From Stratiolaelaps scimitus (taxonomy: Eukaryota; Arthropoda; Arachnida; Mesostigmata; Laelapidae), in the NCBI GenBank assembly GCA_019614645.1, contig JABWDB010000005.1, positions 7,782,001-7,846,000 on the forward strand: DNA of 64,000 bases, in the 5' to 3' direction. The stretch's first letter is position 1. Every line of letters begins with the position of its first letter. The notes beneath the pieces were generated by a model that did not search any database, was not told the DNA's origin, and was given only the letters and a program-made list of their open reading frames with translations. Position numbers and translations under genes: made by a program. Shown here piece by piece: positions 36,121-49,900 of the stretch.

Positions 36121-37139
36121 TGCGGAATGGCGAGATTGTTAAAAGTTTACTCAATAAGCTGTTCCCAAACGGTTTGGCAAATATCTGCTTGACGACAAGT
36201 TTGTTCAGTAATTTCCCGGCGAGTGTTACAGGCGCATGCTGTGAAAACACAAATAGCATCCGAATTCTGACAAGAACAAACTGTAACCAACAGCACACTC
36301 ATTATATTCGCGATTTGGAAAGACCTAGAAAGTACGGTCTGGATGGGCATCACGACTTCTTCAGTTGCGTCTTAAAATCCCTCTCTAGGCCTCATCTTGA
36401 AATAGTGTCATCTAGCTCCAACACGCTTCTGTAATCGCGTTGTGGGTCATGGATAGAATTGTTGTCACATCACTGGCACAGTGCTTCAGCAACTGTTGGC
36501 GGGAGACATGTCAGTGAAGTTAACTCAACGTCAATCGACAAATAGTCAGAAAGGCTACGAGGATCCTTAAACATACAGCACACCTCAAGCATCATTGGAA
36601 CTCTATAATGATGAGTTCGTAACTCGTACCACTTGTTTGTATATTAGTTCTACTATACACTACATTGGGCTATGTATAGTGTTCAACTTTGGACCTTTTT
36701 TGCGTTCACAGTCGGGAAGGTCAACCTGAGAGCTGACCTCGACGTTTCCTTCGTCACAATTGCTGAAATGTACCGAGATGTAACGGACTCACTGAAGGAT
36801 TCCTATATGTTTCTTTGATAACTCGTAGATACGATATCACTTCACCGATGTGCCTCACGCATCACTGCCCAGATCGCAACAGTGTCAGGGACAAGAAGAG
36901 TTTACATTCTGTTGCTTTTTTAACTGAGTTGAAATGCATAACCACGAAAGCACAAACGTTCCGGTTCCCATCATGTAGCCACCAATTCACCGAAACGGGC
37001 TTAAGGAAAACGGTTTAATTGTTTTACACCGTCGCCTATTTTTGTGGAAAACTAATAGGAATTTGTGTACTATTTGAGCGGTTCAGCGGACAGACTCCCG
37101 GAGAAAATGTGCTACGCACTTGGCTATAGCAGCATCAAA

Positions 37140-38460
37140 TGACCTAGCATAACACGATCTTAAGGCAAAAATATCTATGGGTATCCAACACCGGAAAGCC
37201 ACCCCTTGCAGATGGACCTCGTGAACAGCTGAACAGCACAGAAAACGCAAACTGCCTGATAGATAGCTAGATGTAAAAGAGTCTCAAAGTTGAACGACCG
37301 CTGCAGAAACATCTCTTCCCAAGTGTATGTATGGCTACGGGGTCGGTTGCCCCTTTCGCCACAGCGGAGTTCGTCGCGCCTTTTTCTCCGTTGTGATGTG
37401 TACGGCGGTTGGCAAGGCACGTTGGCAAGTGTGCCGTTGACATTCGCCGAACAGAAAAAAGAACCCCTCACTTGACGATTCAACGAACAGGTGCGGCTAC
37501 AAGAATGCTTCGGCCCAAGCATCGAGTGAGGCTTTCCGGAGTGGTCCTGATCTCGTCGACGCGTTGTCGGAGTGTCGTCTGTCCTCAATGACGATACGAC
37601 GCTCGGACGTATACGAAGTCGAGGATGTGCTACGAATGGGTGAGATTTCGAAGGAGTATAGGCAGCCCCCCCGTCCTGTCAGCGGTCGAGAGGCGTTCGA
37701 AGCCATGCTGTTCGTACAGCAGCGGCATCCGAGAAAAGGCTCTGGGCTCTGGGAAAATGCTGCCCTAGCCATCTACCGATAAGAAAGCAAAGCAAGGCAA
37801 AAAACATACCAGCCAAAAAATGGCGAGCGAGAGATCGAACGAACGTCGCTTACCGCCAACCGTTCAGACAGTCAAGTGTCTGGCAGATCCACATCGGCGA
37901 GCGGTAGCAGCAGAATGTTGCGAATGTCTCTCGCATCGACAGACATTTGAGCGCTCCGCCAGCAGTCGCTGCCGATGGGCGGCTGTGGGCAACCAACAGC
38001 GATCTTGGCAAACGATTCGGCTAACAACTGGCTGGAGAGGAGCCGTTCGGGGGGGGAGGGGTCGCGCGAATTGATATTGCATGCTACACGCCTGCACGCT
38101 CTATCTCTCCCTCTCTCTCTCCCTCGTACGATATGCCTCTCATATTGCCTGATGCCTTAGCACTTGCTTTCCAAGCGATGCGACGCTCCAATCGTGTACC
38201 ATCTCTTACTCCACCACCAGTCCCCATGGCTGCAATCACTGTGAAGTGCCGCAGAATTTGCACATTGCTGGCAAACATAGCAAACGGTTTGGGCAGAACG
38301 ACGAACAGATTTGTAGCCAATCGAACGGCGGAACTCAACTGCGCAATAAGCAAACGAGTTCACCTGATTCGTTTTTATAAGGCTGAACTAGTCGCGGTGT
38401 ACAATCTATCGGCGGGCAGGTCTATGTTTGGACAATTACCGTAATGAATCTAACTTTGGG
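37140..38460. other. Segment open on both strands, coding status undecided
   Basis: 37497-37772 is open on minus (ends RRHSDNASTRSGPLRK, then ASLDAWAEAFL) and 37564-37782 on plus (begins MSECRLSSMTIRRSDVYEVE). Both look protein-like; the plus one has an internal strong donor (ATGG|GTGAGA at about 37640). No homologue recognised for either. Confidence 0.25.
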
Positions 38461-38652
38461 AGTCATAACCAGCTGAAGCTAATCATCCCCTGCGATGTGA
38501 GCGGGTGTTGTTCACCGTGCGCGTACACGGCAATGATTGTTACAATCGATGGGAGCATTAGCCGATGAGTGATTCGCTTGTTGATCTCGCATCTCACCAA
38601 ATGCTGTCGTTCGAATGAGCGTCCACTTCTCTGTGATTGTCGAGTAACTAGT

Positions 38653-38785
38653 GAACGTTCCGGGCTGAGTAACAGCCTTAAACATTGATCGTCCATGGTA
38701 CTGCTTTCGGCATTGCTTCATAAGACGGACAACCCCTTTAAATGCAAATGTGCAATGGTGGGGATCGAAACCGAGTCGACTGTCG
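38653..38785 (-). mobile_element. SINE family A, diverged copy
   Basis: On the minus strand it carries a mutated B box (GGTTTCGATCCCC, 38760-38772), then CCATTGCACATTTGC, GTCCGTCTTATGAAGCAATG, CCGAAAGCAGTACCATGGAC and a 3' end CAGCCCGGAACG. It aligns over about 80 bases with the copy at 6782-6953 and shares GTACCATGGAC with the copy at 765. The A box is no longer recognisable. Confidence 0.7.
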
Positions 38786-39499
38786 TTGAGAATCGATCGA
38801 ATAGTGGAATACACTTGGTCCAAGCGGCCTTTCGAATCAACGACCGGTCAATCTCAATCCCCGAACCGCTGGCCACTTGACCATGACGCGGTTGCTTGGC
38901 TCACAGAAAACAATAACACAGCATCGTACTATTTTGCTACCTTTTTGTCAATGTCGGCAGTGATTTGTCGACGGCTAGTTGATGTTGCCGAATCGACCTT
39001 GTGTACTTGTGTAGACACACATAATCTCCTTTCGTTGCACGCAGGTTAGTCGAGTTACCGCGCCCTCTGCAGGACAGTCAATGGATGTCGGGTTGCGTTA
39101 TCGCGACATTTATCCGACCGTGCCGATCTGAGCTTGCGAAATGGAGGGAGGCTAATTCGTTCGAAAGGCAACGAATGAACCTCGCACCGGCACATTTCTC
39201 TTCGGGATCGACTCTGCATTACTAGTAGCCAATGCGGAACTACTTGGACGAAAGTCGAAGTCCCTTGTTTTTTTAGCTCACTCCAGGCATACGGGTTTTT
39301 TGGCGTGTGCTTGAGCAGTGCTCAGTAGTACACAATGCGAGTCGTTCGTTTGTCTGAGCACATACCGTGTGCCACTCAGGTCGTTCACACAGGGCACAAA
39401 CTTCGTAAACAAGGGGTTAGCTGTCCTATTCCTGTTCTAATAAATCCCTTTAGCACATTGAATATTGCACGCGCGTGCCAGAGAGATGCAGTTCTCAGT

Positions 39500-41330
39500 A
39501 GAGTCGCGGTGGGGTCGTCAAGTCTCTAGCGGGATGCGATCGAGCGCTCTCACTGCGACGAAAAGTGGATCGATCGACCACTGATGAGGAAAGAGCAGCC
39601 TAAAGTGGATGTGAATCGGTGACGATGCAGAAGGAGGCTGCCAAGGAGTCCCCCCAAGCTTCGGGTCGATTTTGGAAGGGCTCCGCTGTGTCGTCGCTTC
39701 GTGTTTCTTGGAGTGGGACGGTCTCTCCGTGTGACCGCCCGCCGACCTCCTTGTTGCCGCGGGGTAGTGTCCGCCGACGTCGCCAGCCATCGGTGTCGCT
39801 GACACAGTGTAACGTTGCCGGAAGACGTTGCTCCTACGGGGGCCGTTAACCCGGTGGGTGCTCGGTACTCCTGGTCGCGTTCGGGAGAAGCCGAAGTCCC
39901 GTTCCTGGGTGGGGGTGGGGGCAGACATCGATTCCTCTGGCGACAGCCCGCCTCGATGGGACAGCCTATCGTTCGGTGTCTTGCGAGTGGCGTTTGCGTT
40001 GCAGCAGCTCACTCCTCCCGATCTTCTCGACTGAGTCACTACGATCGTTAGGAAACTCGCCACTTGGCCACTTGCACTCGTCGTCTTCTCACAGCAAGAT
40101 GTGAGCCAGACGTCAAGGCAAAACAGGGCCATGGACAGGACACGGACACGGTATCTCTGGAGCTACCCTTCGCTTAGACTAGCCAAAAAACAGCCCAGCC
40201 ACCAGCCCACGCGGCCAACACACTAGCACATCTAACGGCTGCGCTCTTTGCCAGCGTCATTCTCCGCAAATGCCTGTGCCCGCACTTTGACCACTACTGC
40301 CGGCCCGTGCCGATCTCTTCTTGATCACGATTTGACTCGACGGACCTCTGTGTACTGGCGAGGCAAGAAGCGTGCGCATCCACGCTGGGCTAACGCCGAC
40401 ACAGCGACCATCTTACTAACATAGTCAGTCGGTCCGTTGGCTAGTATCTTGGCCGGTCGGCGCGGCGGACCCGCGCTAAATCGTCCATCAGCGTCATCAA
40501 TCCCTGGCCCATACCGTTTTTCCTCCTTGATCGGACAACGTGGCCGAACGCGATCTCTCACTTGGACGCTTGCAATGGTGGCGCCCTCGCTCGGCACTCG
40601 CCGTCCATCATCCACCAACGTTGTTGATGTTGCTCGGCCAATGTCCGGGTGGCCGTCCTGCTCTGGCTAACTTGGGGATGCCCGCGATCTCGAGGCCCGT
40701 TCACCCATTCCGTTCGTTCGCCGGGTCTCGTCCCGACCCTGCAGCGAAGAAGGCCGCAGGCTTGCGCATGATGGGTATGTTTGTGCTGTCTTGATGGCTG
40801 AGCCTCCGGCCGGCAAGGACCCAATGGCCAAGCCTGGTCCGACTGCTCGCTTCTCCGAACCCACCACGCCCTCAACGCCGCCATCGTCCGTTAACACTAG
40901 CCGCCTTAGCTGACAGTGGCCCATAGTAAAGCGACCGTGCAGCAGCAGAAACTGCCTCAACCTCCGACTCGCACCGATTGTCGTCGCCAGCGAGCCAGGC
41001 GAGCGTTGCTTCGTTCGCATGCCGCGGTGAAAGCTCCACGAAGAAGAAGAGAAAAAGGCGACTCTAACCTCTTCTTAATGTGGACTTTAGTAGCACCCGA
41101 CCGGGTTCGGCCGGTCGGTCCAGCCCCAGTCCGTCGGACTCACACCACTGAAACAGCCTGGTGATGATAGCCAGCTGAGAGACTGAAGCCGCTGATGCCC
41201 CGTGTCGCTGACCGCAGAATAATCTGCGCCAAAGCGCCATTTGCAACCACACGGCTTTCCCTATCGCTTTGCATATACTTGAATGTTACGGGCGACACTC
41301 GCTGGCGCAGGTGCGTTCGTCTCCAATGAG
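39500..41330. other. GC-rich block with long overlapping frames, no gene recognised
   Basis: The minus frame 39518-40132 (204 codons, Ser/Thr/Pro/Arg-rich) has a possible acceptor (GTGACTCAG, about 40035) and donor (CGCA|GTGAGA, about 39553), but a frame of this length is expected about once by chance in 64 kb of such composition. Confidence 0.25.
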
Positions 41331-42588
41331 CCACACTCAGGACCGCTGGACAGACGTAAGATCATCGCGGAATAATCGAACAGTAAAAATTGCCCGTTAA
41401 AAGCTATAGACTATTGCCACTGCTGCCTGTTGCCCTCAAATCAAAGCGCGATACAGCTTGCTACAGTTTCGAAGCTGACGCGCACGGCGAGTGTGCGCAA
41501 TGCTAGTGATACACAGGTGTTCGACATATGTGGGCCTTTGCTTCTATTATGATTACAGTTGATTCTGAGATGGCTATATCTTTTAGATAGCGTCCGATAT
41601 CTAGAGTGGGCTCGTCTCATGCCGTTATAAGTCTCATAAATCTCATAAGCCTTATGCTATGGAGGATGGAACGCATGGCCTCTGGTTCTACATATTTGAG
41701 CCTATCGCAAAATCCTTCCTGCTAAAGGCACCAACCAACCCTATCTTTGATTTGTCTTATGGCTGTAGCCGGTGGGAGTGGTTACATTGTTGATATTATA
41801 ATATCTACACACCCGAGATACAAATCCCAATGCATCTTTAGGTCTTCTCTTGGGACATCTGATGAGCAGCCGATAACAATGCGTGCACAACCTCCACATT
41901 TTGACCCTTAAGGACCATTGTCGATCGTAATGCTGACGCCTCTTACCCCTGCCGAGTTGTCGCCGCGACGTTTATTAATCTTGGGCCCTGTTGGATGATT
42001 GGTGCGTTAACGTCAAATAAGGACCAAGGTATTCCACAGTCGCACCTACGTTTTAGGAGACGCTAACCCATACGATAGATATCAGAACGACTTCGGCCAG
42101 AGTCAGACAGCTGCTAGCGAAAGTCAACATTAATAGGAGAACTCTCTATACCCCAAGAGATAGTTTCCCTGAATCTTTAATATCGACTTCCTGGCTTCTT
42201 CCTGCAGCGGCTTGCTCCGTTGATTCTACATGGCAGTGGTTCGACCACCCAGAAAGGCCACGAGTTGTGAGTGTGTTGCTACGAAACTTGGCACTCAAGA
42301 CTCGGAGGAGCCATCTCGACGTTCCGGTGCTGACGTGTCCTAGCTTTACGTACCTCGTGCCTTACGATACGAGCAAGGTATGATCCGAGCGGCTAAGGAG
42401 CAAGCTCCAGGTGATTGAAGACCAGTTCAGATGCGTAATGGTATGCCCCACAGGATGCATTATATTGAACGCCAACGAAACTGGATTAGGCTTCAACCGC
42501 AAAAATAGAATCACAGCTTCAACTAGACACCGCCTCAGAGATTTATAGCTCTCACAGCACACACACAGACCCCTTAACACTGTTACTC

Positions 42589-42590
<2 letters not shown>

Positions 42591-42619
<29 letters not shown>
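42591..42619. repeat. (TC)n microsatellite
   Basis: About 14 uninterrupted units. Confidence 0.95.
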
Positions 42620-42622
<3 letters not shown>

Positions 42623-43267
42623 CATCTATACTATAATAACATGCACAAATTCACAACTTCAGCACCGGGCGAGCGGCCTTGTAAAGAACAAAGCTGGCAA
42701 TCCTCTACGCTCTTATGTGCCTCCCTTGATGTGCTGGTATCAAGAGTCCACGTGATGTGGCGCTTTATTATTGTATATCTGCCAACCTTTTTCCCCTGAC
42801 TATCATTAGGATGTTTAAGCAGGACACATCACAACTGCATGACCCGCCCCTGCAAGGGCAGCCACTTGCTGCTATCAGAGAACGTGTCCGGCCGTGGAGA
42901 TACTATGTGGCAGTAGCCGACCTGGTGGCAATTGGAGTTTGTAGAGCGGAACCTGCAGGACAAGGCCGACACTAGCTGAACTAACCCAACTGTATTGGCC
43001 CAACCAGTCCACTTCCCGTAGGCCACCTCGATTCTCCCATTGTCTCAAGCATCGACCTCGTTGGTACATGCGCACGTACATGTGTCCTTCAACGTTGTGC
43101 GATTGGCAACCTGGCCAACTCCTAACATCACGAATTAACGGACCCAGTTGGTTGATGTGTGATAAGCTCTGGTCTGGGCGGCGTTACGCGATCGTGTATT
43201 CTGGTGTCTAGTGCATGACGTTGTTTTGATGGGCTGTTGTACTGGTGTTAGTCTTACCAGTTTTTCC

Positions 43268-43296
43268 ACATAAATATATCTACATAGATATCATAC

Positions 43297-43331
<35 letters not shown>

Positions 43332-43360
43332 GATGTCTGTATATATAGATATGGTATATG
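43268..43360. repeat. (TA)n microsatellite inside an AT-rich inverted repeat
   Basis: The central TA tract (43299-43324) is flanked by CTACATAGATATCATACCAT and, downstream, TAGATATGGTATATGTAG, which are largely complementary. The whole block can form a cruciform. Confidence 0.75.
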
Positions 43361-44311
43361 TAGGAAGCGGTGATGACTATTCAAATGACGGTGTCCACTC
43401 AACCTGTATGAGCGCATTTCACCCGGCAGCAGTATTACAAGGCCTGCAGCACAAGCTGCTTTTGCCTTGCTCTGGGCGATACGATACCCTTCCAGCGTTT
43501 GAGAATAGGCCTAGAATCAGGCAGAAAACCAGCAGCATCCTCGCTCAACCCCCCCCCAGCTATCCACCGCTATGGTCATTTCCCTTATACGCAATACGCG
43601 AGAGGTTGACACGTGGAATAGCTGTAAAGGTGCCTGAGCGACGCTCAACGAGGTTGACAAGTCGCTTAGGTGGACCGCGGTGCCCGGGCGGGGGGTGATG
43701 ACGATCGGATGTTGGTAGCTGAGGCGGTGACGTTGGCGAGGATGCTGATGTTCCCGCCACCATCGTAGGAGGGCGTCACAGTTATACACTGGAGCAATCA
43801 AGCTCTTCTGTCTTTCTTCTCTGTGCTGTTCTCATTAAGCCAAACGACCAACGCAGCGCCAGTCTCGACCGTCACCGTTTGCCCATTGCGTCCATGCGTC
43901 TGCGTGTGTGTCTACCTTTCACACAGACAACACTAAAGGAAGAGAGGACAGGTTATATAGGACGATGGGAAGATGAGTCCCAGCCCGGAGTAGCTCGTCC
44001 AGCGAGTCGTAGTGGAGGAGCAGTTATTTGGGGAACGAAACGAGTTCGCTTTCTGCTAGTCGTTGTTATCGTTCGCAGCGTATGGTTGCGGGATGTCTTT
44101 CCGCTTGTGTGGCTTTCCTCTGCCCGTACGTTCATTTGGCGCTCTGCTCAGCCAGGGCCTTCCATGGCTACCAACCGTTCGCCTTTATCCAATGGGCAGG
44201 AGTAGAACATAGAGTAAATTCTTCGTTTCGTCCTGAACCATTTGCCCCTGTTCGATTGAGCCTTTCTCGGGCTGTCCTCTTGGAGTTAACCCTTGAGTGA
44301 GCGTTCTCTTT

Positions 44312-44339
44312 CTCTCACTCCTCTCTCTCTCTCTCTCTC
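44312..44339. repeat. (CT)n tract
   Basis: CT run with one CTC interruption. Confidence 0.85.
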
Positions 44340-45973
44340 GATCACTGTTTTGCGATGCATATAGATGCATAGCTCTGACCTCGGCGCGGCAGCTCGCGGC
44401 CAATTCGTGTAAGCCGCGGCGACTAGGCCGACGATCTATTTATGAGTCACGTGAGCTGCCTGATAACTCGTGTCGCAATGGGACGCCAGCTAAAAGAACC
44501 ACTTAGCCTAAGCCTATATTTGGCTGGAATTCGATTCTATTCCCCTCAGCCTTTGCCACATGTTCGTGTTTTAGTGTTCCTCCCCAACCCTGCAGTCATT
44601 ACATGTCTCCGTTCAGTTGACGTCATCTTGTTCAGTTTAGATCTCACCCATCGTGCATCTATAGCACTTGGGTAACACAGGTCAAAACGAAGATTTTTTT
44701 TCTCACCCGTTTTGTTAGTGAACAACTTGTTAAAATACCCGCGGAAACTCATCCTCCGTAATCCTTGCCAGGCGTTGTCACACAGCGTTTAACAAGGATG
44801 GACAACAACAATAACAACAACAGAGGTAGCAACAATGGCATCGACTAGAGCAGTCCTGCAGCAGGTCCCACCGGCCCAAACCTCTTCCGTTTGCCTAGGT
44901 TTCAGGTTACTATCTAGGTGCTCCAGCGAACCAAACCCATTAAGCCATGTCCAATGCTTGTATGTGGGTGTATAAGGAATATCTGGCCACTTCAGTCGTG
45001 CGTTTGGTCGCAGCGGTAAAACAATTCACATGAGCAAACGAACAGCCGAACCGACACAGGACGCCGCTGTCCCCAAGGGCATACGGACGTACAACATGAC
45101 CCTAGTGGATGGGACTGTTGTTAACTTCCCAAGTAACTGAACATTGGATAAGTGAACAGCCCGTCGTGCTTTGTCGGCAAAGTGTCCTCGTGCACGTTCT
45201 GCCGCGCACGACTGAACAAAAAACCAGCTGATAGCCACTACTAGCAGCAGCGGCCACGTTGGCAACGCAGTAAGAGCGACGACGATGTCGACTACGCAGC
45301 GACGGCATGTAGCCTTGGAGAGCGCCGTGATACCACAGAGCGCCATGCGAGGCAATATAAACGAGTGACGACAAATTGATAGAAATGGTGGAACTGTTGT
45401 TTTTGCCAGGGACATGCTTAACCCACGCAAAATATGAGTAACAATATGGGTAATGTTATCGACGGCTAGCCGAACAAGATTCCAAATACATGTTGATAAC
45501 ATTTGGGAAGGGTAAATGCGCCAAAGAGTATTATTCCATACCACAATAGTCCTTCAGTACGTGTCCACGCCTGCATTACACTACGCTTCGGGCGCTTTAC
45601 GGCTGTGAATATGGAGCGGGTAACAATTTACTCATGGCGAGTCGAATTACCTAAAGGCGACCCCTTTGTATGCCAATTAATGTGTGTCAATCTCCTCGAC
45701 GTACTTTTGAAATTTATTATACATGTATAATATTTTATGTATATCTAACCTCGTGTCTATCTCATAACGCGGACAGGAATATAGTGTCGAGCGCACCGAA
45801 ATTCGAAATATTCGTTGCGCCGGTGGACGATAATAGATAGAGTCAACAGAACCTTATGCACGAAGCATATTGTTCTAGCGAAAAGCGGGGAGAGAACGCG
45901 AAGTGGTAGTGATGTATATTCGTAGCGAGATGGAGATACTTTCATCGCAGCAATCGCCTCATCGTCGGCATAG

Positions 45974-45985
45974 CGGGGGGGGGGG
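45974..45985. repeat. Poly-G run
   Basis: About 12 consecutive G. Confidence 0.85.
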
Positions 45986-46900
45986 CATATAACTGCGATG
46001 CACGTATATATTCGTATATATCGCAATGAGTAATTAGACACAGATGTGAATGAATTACGTTGCGTAGAAGGCGTTGTGAAAAAGCCGACGAGGTAAATTG
46101 TATTGTCACTGCCAACTATTTTACTAAAGGCAATGATCATAGGCAGGCAATGATACCGCAACGGTTGGAATTCGACGTTCATCGCCGACTTTTTGCCTCG
46201 TCCAACTTTTCAAAATTGGCCGGGACTCAACACTGCATTCTTTGTCGAACGACTGGAAGAGATGGGATCACGGCTGGGTTTTTTGCAGAGTAATCGCCGT
46301 GATCTGGAGACACATTTGATGGCCAATCAAATGTCACATACATTTCATTACTACTTCTACCTGCCTGACATCCAGCTTTGGATGGAGCAGAGTGACGCTG
46401 GCTAGAAAGCCGTACCACTGCAGCCGATACCCCAGTCGTCGTAGCATCGTATTGTGTTTGTACTGTGGCGATCCTAGGCTCATAGATCCTCGGGAAAAAC
46501 CACACAGATTCACACACACAATGGTCCAATCAAGCGGGCCCACTTCCAATAGTTGGGGTAACTAAATTCTATTATTAGGTAGCTATCTATCACTGAGATG
46601 AATCTGTCAGGTCAGAGAAGCAATTGCGGCATCTTTATGTAAAGGTAACCGCATTCTTGTTAGAAAAACAATGCCGGCAGCGACAGATTAATTTTACGCT
46701 GTAGGCACTATTCTGCAGCAAACCCTGACAGTTGATAGAATTGATACAAATATAAACCGTACTACATGGACCTATTTGTTGTTCAGAGTTCTTCAAGCGG
46801 TCCGTGAGATTTACAGGGGACGGCCACCGCTCGACAGGAATGAACTCCGCCTGACCGAGTTTTACGTTGGGTTATGACGTTTGTTTAACTATACAGCAGG

Positions 46901-49900
46901 CGAATGGATGTGGCAGGACCTCGCTGAGCTGTATCCTTGTCGCCGCAAGCTCCGCCAATGCCACCCCATCGTGCCCCCGGTAACGATCACGGCTATCACG
47001 AGCGTCGATGACGACGGCTGCCTTCGTGTCTTCTAGATCTGTCAATGGGGACCACCTCCTGCAGTTCCCATGCGCCCACGTCGTCTCGTCGCCTCTCTTG
47101 TTGCACAGACCCGTCCACGTCCAAACCCTCTACTTCGCTGCTCGTTTCTGCACCCTTCACGCTGATCGTTTCTTGCGTTAGATTTTCGCCTAGATTTCCA
47201 ATGCCAACTTCCCCTCTTTGTACTGCCGGTTTCTACTGCCACACCACCGACACCGCAAACAGGCTACTGCCGTTGCCGGCTCGTGGCGGTCGACGACAGC
47301 CGGCTGACGGGACACCCCGAACCAAGTGACGAGCGAAGGCAAAGTGTGGTAGCAGACACAGGGCAAAGTCACTGGGAGTACGCGGGGATCAACGAAGAAG
47401 CGCTAAAGCACCAGCAAGCGCTGTTGGTGGTGGTGGTAGGATTTTAGTAGCACTGGTGGTAGCAGTAGTAATAGTGGGAGCTGACTCTGTACACGGGCAG
47501 TAACAGCAGGGAACGCCAGCAGAGGGAAGTTTTTTCGTTCCGCGACGTCGTGCTGGCACAGCCTCGCCGCGTATAGCTCCATCCACTGCTGGCCCTCACA
47601 GGGGATGACGACAGCGAGCGGAGGCAACGCAGGAAGGGTGGCAACTCGACGGGAGACGACTCGTTGTGGATTTCGTCCGAAGCGACAGGTAGGCAGGCCG
47701 ACGTTTGGACAGGCGGACAACCCCCATGGCGGAAGTGCGATCCGGCGACGCGATCCCGAAGAGCCGCTCACTTCCACCAAACTCGACTCGCCCTATCCAG
47801 AATCCGGTCAGTCTAGGTAGCAAGAAGTATGCGCGACCCAGCCGACGCGATATGCCCCGGTCCCGCAAAGCTGATGCTGCTGTTGTCACCCTACATCTGC
47901 CGTTGGTACCAGCATCGGAATGGTCGCTACTCCTTGTAAAATGCATCGGGAGTAAGGGCGCTAGTGAACGCAGGCACAATACAGTCCTAGACATAAGGCA
48001 AGACTGCGACAGGGAGTGGCAGAGAAAGGTACAAAGAGAGAGAGACAGAGAGAGGGAGAGAGCAAGGATGGCACAGAACGAGGCAAAATGGAGAGAGCAA
48101 GCTGTTGGCCTACATTGCACGAGACGTGATTGTGTCAAGGTAGTCGCCATGGCCGGCCTCGCACGGTGGTCCTGCAAGCCATGGTTTGCCCGGCTGTCGG
48201 GTTAGACGAACAGAGCCAGCGCGACATAGCCGAGCGAACCATGGCCGGCAACCGTGCTACGGCAGCCAAAATGGCCGGGGCCTTGACAAAGGCCCGATAG
48301 GGTTTCGAGGCTCACTCGTATACATGGGCAGGGGCTCGGTGGGTGATGGAACATGAAGACGCAACAGCAGAGGTTCAAGAGAGAGAAGAAGATGATAATG
48401 CTGTCGTTGCTATGGTCCTCTTATGTTGTCGTCGCGCATGTCACCGGTAAACTAAGCAAGCCTCAGGAGATAGGCAGATAAGTTCACTGACGTGCTAGGG
48501 GTACTTGAGAAGCGTCATGGAGACAACCGACCTCTTCTTATTAACTAAATCTCATTTTCTGTTTGGGGATTGTGTGTGCGTGCAGGGGAAGGTGCATCCA
48601 TCACAACGGGTTTTCACTGCTGATACATGCAGTCATTGTAGCAGTAATAATAGAATATAATAGAAGATCAAAATATGGATATGAATCCGATTCAGTGTAG
48701 AGATTAGAGTCCCAGAGCAATGTGCAGAGGGCTGGTCCCCGCAAATCCCCCATTCGTGTTTGGGGGGCGGCCTATTTATAGGATTAGATAGAAAATCATA
48801 GATCACGCTTGAAGCCCAGCTCTGGGGAGCCGACTGACGTAAATAGATCAAGACGTGAAACAGCTGCCATATTTTCGGCTGCGTAGCTAGGTGGTATCAT
48901 AGACCGACTGTACACGAATGCTCAGAGGGCAAATTCAATTCTGGATATCAGGTGGTACTCGTCGCATTGTATCAAGTCCTGGAAAGTACGTTTGATGCAA
49001 CACACAACATCAACTCATACAATGTCCATTTACAGCTAACGAAACTGGAGAGCGAAGCAAGAGCTTGCCGATACATTGTACAGGACTCCATACCGTTATG
49101 TTGTATATGCCTTGGCATTTCGAGTGGCGTTCCGAGATATCGTTATGATAATGTGTGTTGGATACCTTCCGGGCAATCATCCAGAGCAGTAGCCTCTATT
49201 AGCTTACTTGGTACTCCAGTTTCGTTATTCGATTCGTTCTAGCCAATAATATCGAATACATGAGCATCTCGATTATTATACGCGATTAACGAAATAACTA
49301 AAAGTGTCGCTCTTGCACTGTTTCATAAATCGAACGTGTACGAAGTTGGCAATCAAGTATCTGAGTCGAATATGCATTTCGGAAGTCGCAAATCTCTAGG
49401 GTGTTCCACAGGATCACCATTGGCAAGCTGCAGTGGATGTATTAGGCTAACGTGCGGCTGGTGATATCGTAGAATCGCCGATATTGTTCAAATACTCTAA
49501 CTTGAGATGTCGCGCGCCTGTGTTCATGTTAACACCCAATTTATGTCACCAGGTCATGTAAATACGGTGAACTTATCACCAAAGATGTTTTTTGCAATTC
49601 TAGAACATTTGATGGTCTCTTCTCTCATCTCAGGTCGAGAGAGAATAATTTGAGAACCTAAGAGAATAGGTTAGGACATTGCCTAATGAACCGCTAAATA
49701 GTAATAGGCTCGGTGTCTAGCAAATGTAAGTACATTTCATTCTCCATTGCTTAACAAATCTGCATACATCTATTATACATAGGGAGAGTCGCGAGTTAAC
49801 GACATTCAGGCGGGGGAAGCCTCAGCCACTTCCCTTCTTTGCTGGGGGGCGTCATTGAATCCTACTCTTCGACCAACTAGTACGCAGAAGGACTTGCAGA

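Larger units (their letters stand above)
41340..46900. other. No gene recognised
   Basis: AT-richer DNA with microsatellites at 42.6, 43.3 and 44.3 kb and a poly-G run at 45.98 kb. A minus frame near 45.95 kb contains YADDE but the flanking sequence is not reverse transcriptase. Confidence 0.5.

Noticed and set aside
36147..36353. Minus cysteine-rich short frame resembling a small secreted protein
   Set aside because: Hydrophobic part is not at the N-terminus of a good start, the cysteine pattern fits no known family, and the plus strand is open as well.
45757..46182. YADD tetrapeptide suggesting reverse transcriptase
   Set aside because: Surrounding residues do not match any RT block; YADD alone is too short.
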